Positions 42,746 to 53,405 are shown, numbered from the stretch's first letter. The stretch: 64,000 nt of DNA from an uncultured Bacteroidota bacterium (GCA_903893815.1 CAITNS010000058.1:89478-153477), one strand, 5' to 3'. The notes: generated by a model not told the origin, from the sequence alone. A program made the numbers and translations.

Positions 42746-43834
42746 TTATAAGTTAATTCTAACTCCAAAAGAGTGAACTCCACCAAATGGGTTTGTAAAA
42801 CGGTAAGAATAATCTACGCCAACTGTTGATTTTTTCTCTCCGAAAGGAATCTCTACAGTAGCTCCACAAGATGGTCCTGTAAATGCAGTCGTACGATTTG
42901 CATCTCCTTGAAAAATACCTTTTTCAGTTGCCATACCTGCACGAACCATTACCATATCTTTCCAACCATATTCTAAACCAACTAAATAATTATCCTTAGT
43001 AAAAGAGTTTGAAGTGTAGTTTGCAGCAATTGTAACACGGTGAGTTTTCATTCTACCTGCTGTATCTTTTAATAGATAGATGTCATAAGCTCCAGAGATG
43101 TTTAATAAAGCTGGTAACTCAAATGCAGCAGATTTATTTGCACCTGTTAATTGATAGTCAAGACCATAAGCATTAGTAACTGTTTTTTGAGAAGAAAGAC
43201 CATCACCTTTGTATTGCATTTTTGGACCAACATTTTTCAATGCAACTCCTAAATGGATGTTATCATACTTTCCAGTGTGGTATTGAATTCCCGCATCAAC
43301 AGAAACGCCTTGAGCTTTAACGTTATCAATACCTTCAGAAATTACTCTTACAGTAATTCCACCATAGATATTATCAGAAAATCCTTTAGCATAAGATAAG
43401 GCAATGTTGGTGAAACGAGGAGAAAAAGTTCCTAAACCACCTTCTGGTTGATCTTCGGTAGTTCTTTCGATTTTACCCGCATTAATTGACATGATTCCTA
43501 ATCCAATAGCACCAGTTTCGCCAACTTTTTGAGTTAAACCAAAGGTGTTGATATTAATGCCTGTTCCTACTAACCAAGCGGAACGCATAAACATTAACTC
43601 TGTTTTTTTTGTGTAAGCAATACCTGCCACGTTAGTGTATTGAGACTCTAATCCTTTTGAACGAGCACCATTTGCTCCAGCCCAACCTGCAGAACGAGCA
43701 TAAGGGTTAATTAATAATTGAGATGCTCCAGCTTGGCCAGCACGTTCAGGATTTCCTGCATTTGCTTGAAAACTTGTAGCGATTAAACTACCTGTTAAAA
43801 CAACACTTAACGATATATTTATAAATGACTTCAT
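42746..43834 (-). CDS. PorV/PorQ family outer-membrane barrel
   Basis: 362 aa. Signal peptide (to about 26, NANA/G). The start of the mature protein, GQAGASQLLINPYARSAGWAGANGA, and the following GLESQYTNVAGIAYTKKTEL are the PorV/PorQ (UPF0164) pattern; the remainder is alternating beta strands. It ends in a hydrophobic residue after SFGVRINL, as barrel proteins do. PorV itself is a T9SS shuttle; this copy may serve the 1483-aa protein directly upstream in the same transcription unit. Confidence 0.85.
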   Translation of the reverse strand: MKSFINISLSVVLTGSLIATSFQANAGNPERAGQAGASQLLINPYARSAGWAGANGARSKGLESQYTNVAGIAYTKKTELMFMRSAWLVGTGININTFGLTQKVGETGAIGLGIMSINAGKIERTTEDQPEGGLGTFSPRFTNIALSYAKGFSDNIYGGITVRVISEGIDNVKAQGVSVDAGIQYHTGKYDNIHLGVALKNVGPKMQYKGDGLSSQKTVTNAYGLDYQLTGANKSAAFELPALLNISGAYDIYLLKDTAGRMKTHRVTIAANYTSNSFTKDNYLVGLEYGWKDMVMVRAGMATEKGIFQGDANRTTAFTGPSCGATVEIPFGEKKSTVGVDYSYRFTNPFGGVHSFGVRINL

Positions 43835-43862
43835 ATTATTTCTTTTAATACTTATTTAATAC

Positions 43863-46800
43863 CTAGTAACTTTGTAAATCTAAAGGTCTCATAACTCCAA
43901 ACCATTTCAATATTTTCTCTCCAACACCTGGTACATCAACATGTATAATATACAAACCACTAGCTACAGAAATACCGCTTTGATTTTTTAAATCCCAATC
44001 TTGATATGGTAAGCGTTTAGAACGAGTAAAGTCAGATTCATTAACGATAATATCTTCCTGACCACTAACATCTCGATCAAATGTTCTTACTAATGTACCG
44101 TTTAATGTAAAGATTTTGATTTTACATTTATTTGGTAAGTTTGTAATTCTGATACGATTATCAATCCTTCCAGATTCGTAGGTAGAATAAGCATAATAAG
44201 GATTAGGTACTACGTTTATTAAATCTAAAGCAGATTTACTTTTGTTTACATTGTTAACCTCTGAGAAGATATCTTCAGTGCTAAATCTATATAATCCAAA
44301 GTTATTGTTAGCAGGCGCAGAAGCCATCTCTTTTGGTAATTTTAAAAGTGCATTCACAGCAGCTGCAGAATTACCAAAGAAAGGTCTAATATTTGGCGCC
44401 CAGTTAACATTAAGTGCAGTTCCTCCAGCATTTACAACACCTGAAGCAGTATATAAAGAACTATCAACGGCTGTTTTAGAAGCGTATGCAGGTCTGTATG
44501 CTTTTTTTACTCTTAATGATACTCTTGCATCACAAGGCATATCTGCTGGGTTTTTAAAGTTATAACGAGAGTCAACTGTTACTGGAATGTTTACCCACAT
44601 TGCATCAGTCCAGAAATTAGTTAATGCCACGTTAGCACTATTTTTCACAAACGTTGTACCTGTTCCAATAGTTGTTTGGTAAGCCCATTTGTAAGTGAAA
44701 GCTAAATCGCGGAAGCTAGATTCGTAAGTACCTGATCCAATTAATTTATTTTTAAGGGCTGCTGGAGCAAACGCATGACTATAAGTAGTACCGCTTCTAT
44801 TATTTCCAAATACATAAATATAATGTCTTCCTCCAAATGCAAATCTATATGTTTGTTCAGATACAACATCATTTGGATTCCACATCATATCATCACCATT
44901 ATTATTAACTTGGTAAGAATCTTCTCCAAATGCAATGTTTAATCTTTCTCCAGTTTCTAAGTTAATAGCATAACCTGGGAACCAAGATAAACCAGTTAAG
45001 AAAGGTTGACCTGGAACCGAGTCAAAAGAAGCTTCAGCTGTATTACAACCTGGATCACCTAAAGCGATTCCTTGTTTATCCACTGATTTCTTTCTTCGTG
45101 TTTCTAATTTTTTAGCACCGGTAGCAATAGAATTAGGCTCATCATTTTCTTCGAAAACAAGACAACGTGTCCATTTGCTCTTATCTTTTGTGAAAACAAC
45201 GTCAACACTAGCTAATGTTCTTAAATCATAAGTTTGCACCAATGTTGCAGAACCACCAGTAGTTGTTACTAAACCACCATGTGCAGGAGCACCAACATTA
45301 TTTGTTTTACTAGACGCACATAAAGCATAAGGAGCCCAAGTACCACCTAAAGTAGATTCAAAATATTGATTTTCATCAGCAAAAATAGGGTTTGTGCCAG
45401 AATAGGCGTTACTAGTTTCGTAATCATTTAATGCCGCGTCTGTTTCATCTTTATAATTTCCTGATCTAATCCAGTTAAAAGGAGTTCCACCATCAATATC
45501 AGGAACAGCAGATAACCAAGATTGAGATGAATTGGCAAAATACGATGCTCCACCCATAAAATCTCCTGGTTTCATGATTTTATCTTTTGAAACATCATAA
45601 GGGAAACCAATATGTGCAATATCATTTGCTCCACCAATTTGAACAGATAAACCTAGCTCTGAGAAATAATATTCTTCTCCGATTCTAATTGATTTACAAG
45701 GGTAGTATTCTTTTAAGCTATTTACATCTTTTAATACCCAAGTTGTAGTATCCTGATCTACATAACCATCGGGAGCATTTTTATTTAAAGATAATTTATT
45801 AAAAGGGCGTAATTTATGGAAAGCACTAGTTCTGCAAGGATCTGTTTTCATAGTATCTTCAATTAGTTGAGCTTGAGCTGCAGTTCCAACTAAAGTGTCT
45901 TTGTAATACCAGTTTCTGCTTATTAAAGCAATTGTAAATACAGAATTTGGAACATTTAATGGATCAACCACTTTAATATTTATTGGTCCACGTCCATTTT
46001 CATAAGTAATTTCTTTAACACTATTTCCATTGGCAACAATTGCCTCCATTGAAGCTTGTGTTAATTCTAAATAATTACCGCCATTACCTTGTCCTTCAAC
46101 ACGAGTAATTTTTGGTCCATATCCATAAGCAGAATTTGCAATTGTACCATCTTTTTCAGGAGCTGGATTATGAGGAATACCATATGCTTTTTTAGATTTA
46201 CGACCTTCTAAATAAGGACGTTTTTGACCTTCAGAACTTGCAACGTCTAAAGCAGTCCAAACTTGGTCTTCTTTATATTCACCATACTGATTGTATCCAT
46301 AAGCTACACAGAAGAAGTAGTATTCTTTATTATTTACAACCTTTTTATCTTGTGATAAAGAGAATAAATCTTGAGTAAAGTGAAAAGTTGATTTAACTCC
46401 TTTATCACTATCATCATTTGCTTCAACTTTTACTGAAGGAACATCTCCGCCAGTTGTTGCGTCAAATTCATAGTTTATTAAACGAGTAATACCATTTTGC
46501 AAATCACAATTGAATACTAATTTAGCTTTTGAAGGATCGTTTAATTCTTCTTGTACAATTGAATTATTTTTTAATTGATACAATTTATACCCTTCAAAAC
46601 GGTAGTAATTATCGATGTTAGGAAAGTGAGTTGGGTCTGCTTGAATAGTAACATCTAATTCTTTGTATTGATTTAAATAGTTGTTAGAAGCTGGTTTATT
46701 AGAGAAATAAATTATTAACTCATTATTTAACTCTTGAATAGTCATATCTGGAGCTTCTGGACCACTTAATACGCGGAAACAGTTATCAAATAAGGCTTGT

Positions 46801-48314
46801 GCTTTATCATCAGCAATTTTTAATAATGGAATAGATGCCTTTGGATCTGTAGAAGTAGTTCTAGCCCAAGGCAAACCAACAGTAATGTAGTTAACTGCAC
46901 CTGGTTGCAAAATAAACGGACCTGAAGATTGCATGAAACGTCTATCACCAGCAGTAGTAGTTTCTTCCCATGTTGAACCACCACAAACTCCATTTGTATA
47001 AGTATCCGCAGGATAAACGAAACTAGTTGGAATAGATCCACCGTAACCATTTCCACCGCATGTAAATGGTGTTCCATCTCTCCAGAAACCTGTCATGTAA
47101 CCGTAATATTGTGAAGCATTATCAGGGTCAGTAGTTTGTAAAGGAACACCAGCAAAAGAGTTATTAAAATATAAGAACTTTGTCATTCCCATTTGCTCAC
47201 CTGGCTCGTCAACTAATAAGTCACCATCATCATCAACAAAATTAGCTGTATTGATAGGACCTTGAAAGAAGTCGCAACCTAAAGCAGGGCAAAAAGCACC
47301 ATATCCTGGTGTTCCAGCAATTGATTCATCGTTTGCATCGGCATTGTAAATATACCCTAAACCTCTTTTAACATCACATCCAATATAATCATCCCCATAA
47401 TAACCTAAATCGGCATCGGTCCATACAGTCATATAAGTATCAAACAATGCAAAAGATGAACGATTGATTAATTGATAGTTATAAAAGGTCATGTTATTAA
47501 TTTCATCTGTTGTTTTGAAAGCAAATGCTTGAGCACGAATTTCCATACCAATTGCTTTACCTCCATTACCATGGTTATTACCATTATCGTTATATACCCA
47601 CCATAACGTTTCATCACCAAAAACTCTTGCTTTACAAACGCCTAAATTATCTTTTAATCCGCTATTATAAACATCATAAGAAGGATAGTCGCCAGCTTCA
47701 GGTGTATACACGCCGTCTGCATTAACGTCAATATAAGGCGCTAATTGTTGATCTTGATTTAAAGAGATATCTCCATTACCTGGCCAATTTTTAATATTCG
47801 AAGTCAATTCGCCACCAGCTAATGCAAATGCATCAACCTCTACACGAGTTAATTTAAATATTCGGTCATATTTTTGACAAACATCAGAAGAAACAGAAGC
47901 ATCTCCTGTACTTAATGGACCAGTCCAAAAACTAATACCACCTGATTGTGATTGGCGATAAGTTTGAGCAGCCAATTTTAATTGCCCACCAATGTCAACT
48001 CCACCAAACCAAACGTTACCCGCAAAGTTAGAATTAGGAAGTTTAGACAAGTCTTCACCTTTAGGAATAGTATATCTGGCATTTTGTGTACCAAATAAAT
48101 CCCACCACATATCCGATCCGGAAAATATAAGGGTTCTTACGTTATTAACAGCAAGTTCGGCAGAAGCTTGAGCAGGAGAGCATCCAGCCAAAACTTTTTG
48201 AGGAGCTGCTGTTCTTGCACCAACGCCATATTTTTCTTTTGCATTAGCTGACAAAGCACTTAGTGCAATGGCTGCTATCAATAGATGTTTGTTTAACTTA
48301 GTCATGGTTTCCAT
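43863..48314 (-). CDS. Very large secreted protein with C-terminal FlgD/T9SS-like domain
   Basis: 1483 aa. Signal peptide LLIAAIALSALSANA; the start may be the ATG at 48305 instead of 48314. No catalytic domain recognised. The mature part is rich in Asp, Asn, Gly and Tyr and has a Ca-like DVNADGVYTPEAGD segment. The last about 120 residues (LINVVPNPYYAYS, KIKIFTLNGTLVRTFDRD, GLYIIHVDVPG) form the FlgD-Ig/T9SS-like beta domain. It lies between a TonB receptor gene (20-nt gap) and the PorV-family gene (28-nt gap), so the three are one operon. Confidence 0.8.
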   Translation of the reverse strand: METMTKLNKHLLIAAIALSALSANAKEKYGVGARTAAPQKVLAGCSPAQASAELAVNNVRTLIFSGSDMWWDLFGTQNARYTIPKGEDLSKLPNSNFAGNVWFGGVDIGGQLKLAAQTYRQSQSGGISFWTGPLSTGDASVSSDVCQKYDRIFKLTRVEVDAFALAGGELTSNIKNWPGNGDISLNQDQQLAPYIDVNADGVYTPEAGDYPSYDVYNSGLKDNLGVCKARVFGDETLWWVYNDNGNNHGNGGKAIGMEIRAQAFAFKTTDEINNMTFYNYQLINRSSFALFDTYMTVWTDADLGYYGDDYIGCDVKRGLGYIYNADANDESIAGTPGYGAFCPALGCDFFQGPINTANFVDDDGDLLVDEPGEQMGMTKFLYFNNSFAGVPLQTTDPDNASQYYGYMTGFWRDGTPFTCGGNGYGGSIPTSFVYPADTYTNGVCGGSTWEETTTAGDRRFMQSSGPFILQPGAVNYITVGLPWARTTSTDPKASIPLLKIADDKAQALFDNCFRVLSGPEAPDMTIQELNNELIIYFSNKPASNNYLNQYKELDVTIQADPTHFPNIDNYYRFEGYKLYQLKNNSIVQEELNDPSKAKLVFNCDLQNGITRLINYEFDATTGGDVPSVKVEANDDSDKGVKSTFHFTQDLFSLSQDKKVVNNKEYYFFCVAYGYNQYGEYKEDQVWTALDVASSEGQKRPYLEGRKSKKAYGIPHNPAPEKDGTIANSAYGYGPKITRVEGQGNGGNYLELTQASMEAIVANGNSVKEITYENGRGPINIKVVDPLNVPNSVFTIALISRNWYYKDTLVGTAAQAQLIEDTMKTDPCRTSAFHKLRPFNKLSLNKNAPDGYVDQDTTTWVLKDVNSLKEYYPCKSIRIGEEYYFSELGLSVQIGGANDIAHIGFPYDVSKDKIMKPGDFMGGASYFANSSQSWLSAVPDIDGGTPFNWIRSGNYKDETDAALNDYETSNAYSGTNPIFADENQYFESTLGGTWAPYALCASSKTNNVGAPAHGGLVTTTGGSATLVQTYDLRTLASVDVVFTKDKSKWTRCLVFEENDEPNSIATGAKKLETRRKKSVDKQGIALGDPGCNTAEASFDSVPGQPFLTGLSWFPGYAINLETGERLNIAFGEDSYQVNNNGDDMMWNPNDVVSEQTYRFAFGGRHYIYVFGNNRSGTTYSHAFAPAALKNKLIGSGTYESSFRDLAFTYKWAYQTTIGTGTTFVKNSANVALTNFWTDAMWVNIPVTVDSRYNFKNPADMPCDARVSLRVKKAYRPAYASKTAVDSSLYTASGVVNAGGTALNVNWAPNIRPFFGNSAAAVNALLKLPKEMASAPANNNFGLYRFSTEDIFSEVNNVNKSKSALDLINVVPNPYYAYSTYESGRIDNRIRITNLPNKCKIKIFTLNGTLVRTFDRDVSGQEDIIVNESDFTRSKRLPYQDWDLKNQSGISVASGLYIIHVDVPGVGEKILKWFGVMRPLDLQSY

Positions 48315-48334
48315 AATAAAAATTCTTTATATAA

Positions 48335-51300
48335 TTAAAAGTCTAATAATACTCCTATTCTAAATGTACGTGGTCTTCCGTAATTACCAGGGTTATTAAT
48401 GTAAATGTTATATTGATCAGTAAAAGATGTTGCTGTAGAAGGGTTACTATTTAAGAATAATTGACCTTGAGCTGATGCTAAATAACCATCATCATCTGGG
48501 TTACCAGTAAAGTTATACACACCTAAAATATTTCTGTTGTTTAATACATTTAATACTTGAATGTAAATATTTAAGTTAGCTGTTTTCTTACTATCGTCAT
48601 CTTTTTTACCCCAAGATAACTCAATATTTTTATCAACTCTTAAATCAGTTCTAAATTGCCATGGTTTGTAAGAACCATTGATGGATCCATTAATTTGTGA
48701 TCTTCCACCAATTGGAGAAGCTGCAACGTCACGAGTATAAGGTGTTCCAGAACCAATACGGAAAATTAAGTTAGCTCCAACATTTTGTAATATTTGTACC
48801 GTTTGTTGCTCTCCTTTTTTCTTACGGTTAAACTGAGGACCTTTATAATCTTTTCCTTCACCAAAACGGTAATCGAAGTTTAATGTGATTGTATGACGTT
48901 GGTCATAATCTAAAGGTAAAGTAATACGTAAATTTGGTTGATCAGAGTTAGCTAAGTTAGCACCTGAATTAGCATTAGAACCAGATCCTTCAGCAAATTG
49001 CAAAGTATAGTTTGCAGTTAATGAAATTCCACCTGTTCTTCTTAAATCAAACTCAGCACTTAATCCTTTTACAGTACCAAAATCTTTATTAGCATAAGTT
49101 TGGTATGTTCTAGGATATGCATTTGACATTGAAATTTGTGTAATTTGATCTCTAAGCTCTCTATAAAATGCAGTTACTTTTAATGATGCATTTTTCTTTT
49201 GATTTAAAATTTGCTGGTATCCTAATTCGTAGTCGATTGTTTTTTCAGGCTTTAAGTTAGAATTTGTGATGAAAGGACTTGCTGTAGAATTAATGAAATA
49301 ATAATTTTTTGGGTCAAATCTCATTAAACCATCGCTTGGTCTTTGAGTTAAAACGTCATAATGTGCGAAGAAGTTAGCAACGTCAGAAATTGGGAACGAG
49401 AAAGCCACACGAGGCATTACATTAATTTGTGGTTTATAATCTTTAAATGCAGCAGTACTAAATGCGTTTTTGCTAGCATAATCAGCGTCTTTTAACCAAG
49501 GTGTTAATTTACCATCGTTTACTAATAACTTAGGATCTGAAATTTCTTTACCTTCATTATTATACCAAGTTGTTGTTTGAGTTTTTTCATCAGTATGACG
49601 GTAACCAACAACATTTAAACTATTTAAATTATCAACATAAACTACATAATTGCTTTTAATATTCTCTGGTTTTCCTTCAGATTTCTCGCCAGCTGTATAT
49701 GCTTCTTGAAACAAGAACGGATCTTTTAAAACTTTTTGATTTGCATCAAAACGATCCACACGAATACCTACGTTAAACTTCAAATCTTTAAAGTCAAATT
49801 TATCTTGAATATAACCAGCTACATAAATTGGTTTATACCCACCAACACGTAATGTTTGATTGCCGTTTGCATCTTTATCATTTAAGAACTTATCCAAGTT
49901 AGTAGAATTTTTATCTCTGTTACCTAAATAGTCAAATCCATAATAATCTACTAAAGGATTAATTCCATTTTGTAATAAATCTTGTGCACTAAACATATCT
50001 AATGATAAATCGTCTGGAGAAAGTGCATCTGTATTAATAAATGTTTGATTGTCTGCTCCTAATCCCATAGAAGCTCTTAACGATTTATCAATTTGATTTT
50101 GTTTAGTAACATCATATGAATATCTGTGGTAATGTAAATCTAAACCACCTGTTGCTGCAGTACCAGGGATGATTATTGTATTAGCTACAGTTGTATCTAA
50201 AGAAACTAAGTGAGCGTTAGTTAAAAATCTCATACGCTCCCATAATTCGTTTGGAGAAACAAAATATCCGCTTTGATCACGTTGATCGTATTCAACACCC
50301 ACCATAATAGCGTGGTTTTTAAAGTCAGCAGAGAAACTAGAAGCAAAACGTAATTGAGTAGATTCAGTTACTCCATAACTTCTTGATTGACGACCAGAAG
50401 AAAAGAATAAACTATTAATATTTGAAGGACTATCTCCATTAACGAAAGCGTTATCGTTTTGCGCAGCATTAATAGATGGTAAAGTACCTCTATAATTAAA
50501 TACTTGAGTAGAATAATTAGCAGTAATAGGATTTAATTCGCTTCTCTCGAAAGTAACAGGCCCTGTAACTAAACCTTGGTAATCTAAATAGTACTTATTG
50601 TTATTACTATCATATTTAATTCGATAGTTTGTAGTAGTATCTACAGTAAAATTGTATTTTCCTTGATACCCGTAACGGAAGATTTTATCTTTGTGTGTGT
50701 CATCTTGATTTACAGTTTTACTCTTCTCATAACTAGCTAAAAAAGTAAAGAATGCATTAGTAACTACCGCTTGAGACTTCTCCTTTTCAGAACCTGATTG
50801 AGCAGCTCCAAATTTTTGACTAATTTTTGCATAAGCTCTCCAAGTATTGTCTATCGACTGAGGGTTATTAGATGCGTTAAATAAAGAATAGCCATAAATA
50901 AAATCGTGTCTATTATTGTAATCAAAGTTACCACCTATTTGTAAAACAGTATTTGGAGCAACTTGATATTTGATATTACCATTTAATTGGATTGCACGAC
51001 TAGCTGCATTTTGACGAACAGGCGTTTGAACCATATCAGCTTTAGTAATATAATCTAAAGCACGATAAAATTTGTCTTCAGAACCAACCGTAACTACTTG
51101 TAAAGGATTTTGCTCAATTTGAGCTAATTTATCGTCATTTAATTTCCATAATTTAACATAAGAAGGATCAGGATCTTTTTCATAAGTTCCTTGTCCAGAT
51201 AAGAAGAATCCGATAATCGGTTTCTTTTGACCAGTTGAATCTCTTTTTTGCCAAATTGGACCACCTAAAGAAAAACCTATCGAGTTGTAACCATATTTAT

Positions 51301-52036
51301 CAGTTAATTGAGAAGAGATTAACTCCACTCCACCAGCAAATTTACTTTGAGGTCCACGAGTTGTAACTGAGATAATACCTGAAGTTGCATCACCATATTG
51401 AGCAGGAACACCACCGGTAATAACGTTTAATTGCTCAACACCTTGTTGAGGAACACCTAACCCACCAATTGTTTTTACACCATCTACAAAATAAATAGTT
51501 GAAGAAGAACGACCGCCACGTACATTTAAAGAACTACCCTCATCAGCCTGGTAAACACCAGCTGTTGTTGCAGCAACTGAGTTAATGTTTTTAGTAGCCA
51601 TATTTTGGTACTCTTCTCTAGTTACAGTACCACCAGATTTCATATCACCATCAATTAATGGTTCCAAATAATCCGTTACAACTACCTCATCCAAACGAAC
51701 CCCTTCTCCATTTGATAACTCAATAGTAACATAAGCCGTTTTAGCCTCACCAACAACAACTCCATTTTGCTGTGCCGTTTGGTAACCAACATAAACACCT
51801 TTTACATCGTATTTACCTGGAGATAATGGTTTAATAGTAGCATAACCATCCATATCTGTTGTTGCAACACCTACTTGCACGCCGCCTTGATAAGCAACGA
51901 CGTTTGCAAATGGAATTGATTCTCCATTTGTTTTATCTTTTAATAAAACCTTGATAGCACCACCATTGTTTTGAGCCAATATTGAAGCGCTAGCTAGTAA
52001 AAGTGTTACGACTGAAAAGTAAATTTTTCTTAACAT
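48335..52036 (-). CDS. TonB-dependent outer-membrane receptor with N-terminal carboxypeptidase-regulatory domain
   Basis: 1233 aa. Signal peptide (to about 21), CarboxypepD_reg domain (about 25-110), plug domain (about 120-230: LDEVVVTDY, NVRGGRSSSTIYFVDGV, GGVPAQYGDATSGIISVTT) and a long barrel ending in RTFRIGVLLDF with the terminal aromatic residue. It resembles SusC-type receptors, but no SusD gene is adjacent. It is first in an operon with the 1483-aa secreted protein and the PorV-family barrel. Ligand unknown. Confidence 0.92.
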   Translation of the reverse strand: MLRKIYFSVVTLLLASASILAQNNGGAIKVLLKDKTNGESIPFANVVAYQGGVQVGVATTDMDGYATIKPLSPGKYDVKGVYVGYQTAQQNGVVVGEAKTAYVTIELSNGEGVRLDEVVVTDYLEPLIDGDMKSGGTVTREEYQNMATKNINSVAATTAGVYQADEGSSLNVRGGRSSSTIYFVDGVKTIGGLGVPQQGVEQLNVITGGVPAQYGDATSGIISVTTRGPQSKFAGGVELISSQLTDKYGYNSIGFSLGGPIWQKRDSTGQKKPIIGFFLSGQGTYEKDPDPSYVKLWKLNDDKLAQIEQNPLQVVTVGSEDKFYRALDYITKADMVQTPVRQNAASRAIQLNGNIKYQVAPNTVLQIGGNFDYNNRHDFIYGYSLFNASNNPQSIDNTWRAYAKISQKFGAAQSGSEKEKSQAVVTNAFFTFLASYEKSKTVNQDDTHKDKIFRYGYQGKYNFTVDTTTNYRIKYDSNNNKYYLDYQGLVTGPVTFERSELNPITANYSTQVFNYRGTLPSINAAQNDNAFVNGDSPSNINSLFFSSGRQSRSYGVTESTQLRFASSFSADFKNHAIMVGVEYDQRDQSGYFVSPNELWERMRFLTNAHLVSLDTTVANTIIIPGTAATGGLDLHYHRYSYDVTKQNQIDKSLRASMGLGADNQTFINTDALSPDDLSLDMFSAQDLLQNGINPLVDYYGFDYLGNRDKNSTNLDKFLNDKDANGNQTLRVGGYKPIYVAGYIQDKFDFKDLKFNVGIRVDRFDANQKVLKDPFLFQEAYTAGEKSEGKPENIKSNYVVYVDNLNSLNVVGYRHTDEKTQTTTWYNNEGKEISDPKLLVNDGKLTPWLKDADYASKNAFSTAAFKDYKPQINVMPRVAFSFPISDVANFFAHYDVLTQRPSDGLMRFDPKNYYFINSTASPFITNSNLKPEKTIDYELGYQQILNQKKNASLKVTAFYRELRDQITQISMSNAYPRTYQTYANKDFGTVKGLSAEFDLRRTGGISLTANYTLQFAEGSGSNANSGANLANSDQPNLRITLPLDYDQRHTITLNFDYRFGEGKDYKGPQFNRKKKGEQQTVQILQNVGANLIFRIGSGTPYTRDVAASPIGGRSQINGSINGSYKPWQFRTDLRVDKNIELSWGKKDDDSKKTANLNIYIQVLNVLNNRNILGVYNFTGNPDDDGYLASAQGQLFLNSNPSTATSFTDQYNIYINNPGNYGRPRTFRIGVLLDF

Positions 52037-52340
52037 ATTGATAGTTTTTAATTAATTTCGATTTATACGAGCGGATAAATATATAAATGATAGGTAACTA
52101 GTGCAAGTTTTTATGCCGTTTTTTTCTAATATTCTGATTATGTGGTTATTATTTTCCAAATTTTTGTTGTTAAAGGGTATTAAACTTAACAAGAATTAAC
52201 ACGAATTTAAGGAGTTCGTTTGTGATAATTTTAAAGAACTGTTAAATGGGCGTGGAAAATTGATAAGTGGTGGGTTTTTGCCAATAAGTGGTGGAAATTT
52301 TGCCGCAGATGAAATTAAGCTATTGGAAGAGTGTAATTTT
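52037..52340. other. 304-bp intergenic region upstream of the TonB receptor
   Basis: No coding frame seen. On the minus strand near 52.07-52.11 kb, TTG is followed about 20 nt later by TATATTTA, a one-mismatch Bacteroidota promoter for the receptor operon. ATAAGTGGTGG occurs twice near 52.26-52.3 kb. Confidence 0.4.
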
Positions 52341-52715
52341 TTAATACTGTTGCACCTTTGAAGGCTTTTCTTTAGCTCTTTTTGAAACTTTACCCCTTTT
52401 TTTCTGAAACAAGCGCTGAAAAAACGGCTCTCTTTGGTGTGTATTATTTCTAATCGCTTTTCCTTTATTTCGTTTCATTCTTTTACGAACTTCTTTTGTT
52501 TGAATTCGTTTATGATGATTACGTATTTTTTTTTGCTCTGCTTTTTCTTCTTTACGTTTTTCTCTTGCAGCTTTTCTATCAGCTTTAGCTAATTTTCGTT
52601 TACTTTTAAAAGATTTTTCGTGCTTAGGCACATCTGCCTTCCCGCCTCCTTCCTGAGATATACAAGGAATAGAGATGAATGTTGAAATGATACATATGAA
52701 AAATAATTTAACCAT
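52341..52715 (-). CDS. Small exported, extremely basic protein
   Basis: 124 aa. Signal peptide (2-20, ending CISQ). The mature chain is about one third Lys/Arg with repeated KRK, RKAAREKRKEEKAEQKK and RKRMKRNKG runs and almost no hydrophobic core, suggesting disorder or a single basic helix. Conceivably binds nucleic acid, LPS or acidic polymers. I do not recognise a family. Confidence 0.7.
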   Translation of the reverse strand: MVKLFFICIISTFISIPCISQEGGGKADVPKHEKSFKSKRKLAKADRKAAREKRKEEKAEQKKIRNHHKRIQTKEVRKRMKRNKGKAIRNNTHQREPFFQRLFQKKRGKVSKRAKEKPSKVQQY

Positions 52716-52749
52716 TTTTAATCTATATATAACGTTTTACTAACTTGTA

Positions 52750-53202
52750 CTATTTAGTGTATCTGATAACTTCAACGCCAAACTTTTTTAAAAATTCAAC
52801 GCCTTCATCTGTTGGAATATTTTTATACTCTGCGTAACTATTTTTATAGTAAACCCTTTTAATTCCCATGGTGTAAATTACACGCGCGCATGCAATACAT
52901 GGTGATAAAGTAACGTACAAGGTAGAACCATCAATAGTAGTGTTATTTTTAACAGCATATAAAATGGCATTTTGCTCAGCATGTAGGGCTAATGAGCAAC
53001 TTCCTTTACTATCACGAGCACATCCATGTTCTGGCCACTCTTGATCACAATTATGCGTGCCTGCTGGCGGACCATTATACCCTAGCGATACAATACGGGT
53101 ATCTTTTGTTAAAACCGCTCCAACCTGAGCTTTTACGCAATGTGAGCGTAAGGCTAGCTTTTCGGCTAACTCCATATATATTTCTTCGTAACTGGGCTTC
53201 AT
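52750..53202 (-). CDS. dCMP deaminase / ComEB-like zinc deaminase
   Basis: 150 aa from ATG 53202 (a further ATG four codons upstream is possible). Zinc-deaminase motif: LHAEQNAILYA (His ligand, catalytic Glu) and LSPCIACARVIYTMGI (Cys ligands). An extra Cys/His cluster HNCDQEWPEHGCARD is typical of the deoxycytidylate deaminase/ComEB group. It converts dCMP to dUMP for thymidylate supply. Confidence 0.92.
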   Translation of the reverse strand: MKPSYEEIYMELAEKLALRSHCVKAQVGAVLTKDTRIVSLGYNGPPAGTHNCDQEWPEHGCARDSKGSCSLALHAEQNAILYAVKNNTTIDGSTLYVTLSPCIACARVIYTMGIKRVYYKNSYAEYKNIPTDEGVEFLKKFGVEVIRYTK

Positions 53203-53213
53203 AATTGAGTTCA

Positions 53214-53306
53214 AAGTTATAAGTTATAAGTTATAAGAGAAAATTATTTGCTCAGCTTTTAAATGGAACGCTAATGACGCTGATTAGGCAAATTGGCGTT
53301 GATAAA
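53214..53306. repeat. AAGTTAT triplets and a GCTGATTAGGC-family element
   Basis: Three tandem AAGTTAT heptamers at about 53215-53236 directly upstream of the deaminase. Then AAATGGAACGCTAATGACGCTG with GATTAGGC at 53261-53290, nearly the same as the start of the 13.35-kb element. Confidence 0.55.
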
Positions 53307-53351
53307 ATAGATTGTATCACTTAGCCAGTTGAAGTAAAAATTTCACGAAAC

Positions 53352-53385
53352 AAAAAGCCTTACAGCAAAATTTGCTATAAGGCTT
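53352..53385 (-). terminator. Rho-independent terminator after typA
   Basis: AAGCCTTACAGCAAA pairs with TTTGCTATAAGGCTT (one wobble), short loop, minus-strand T run. Confidence 0.85.
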
Positions 53386-53405
53386 AATAGTTTATTTAAG
53401 AAATA

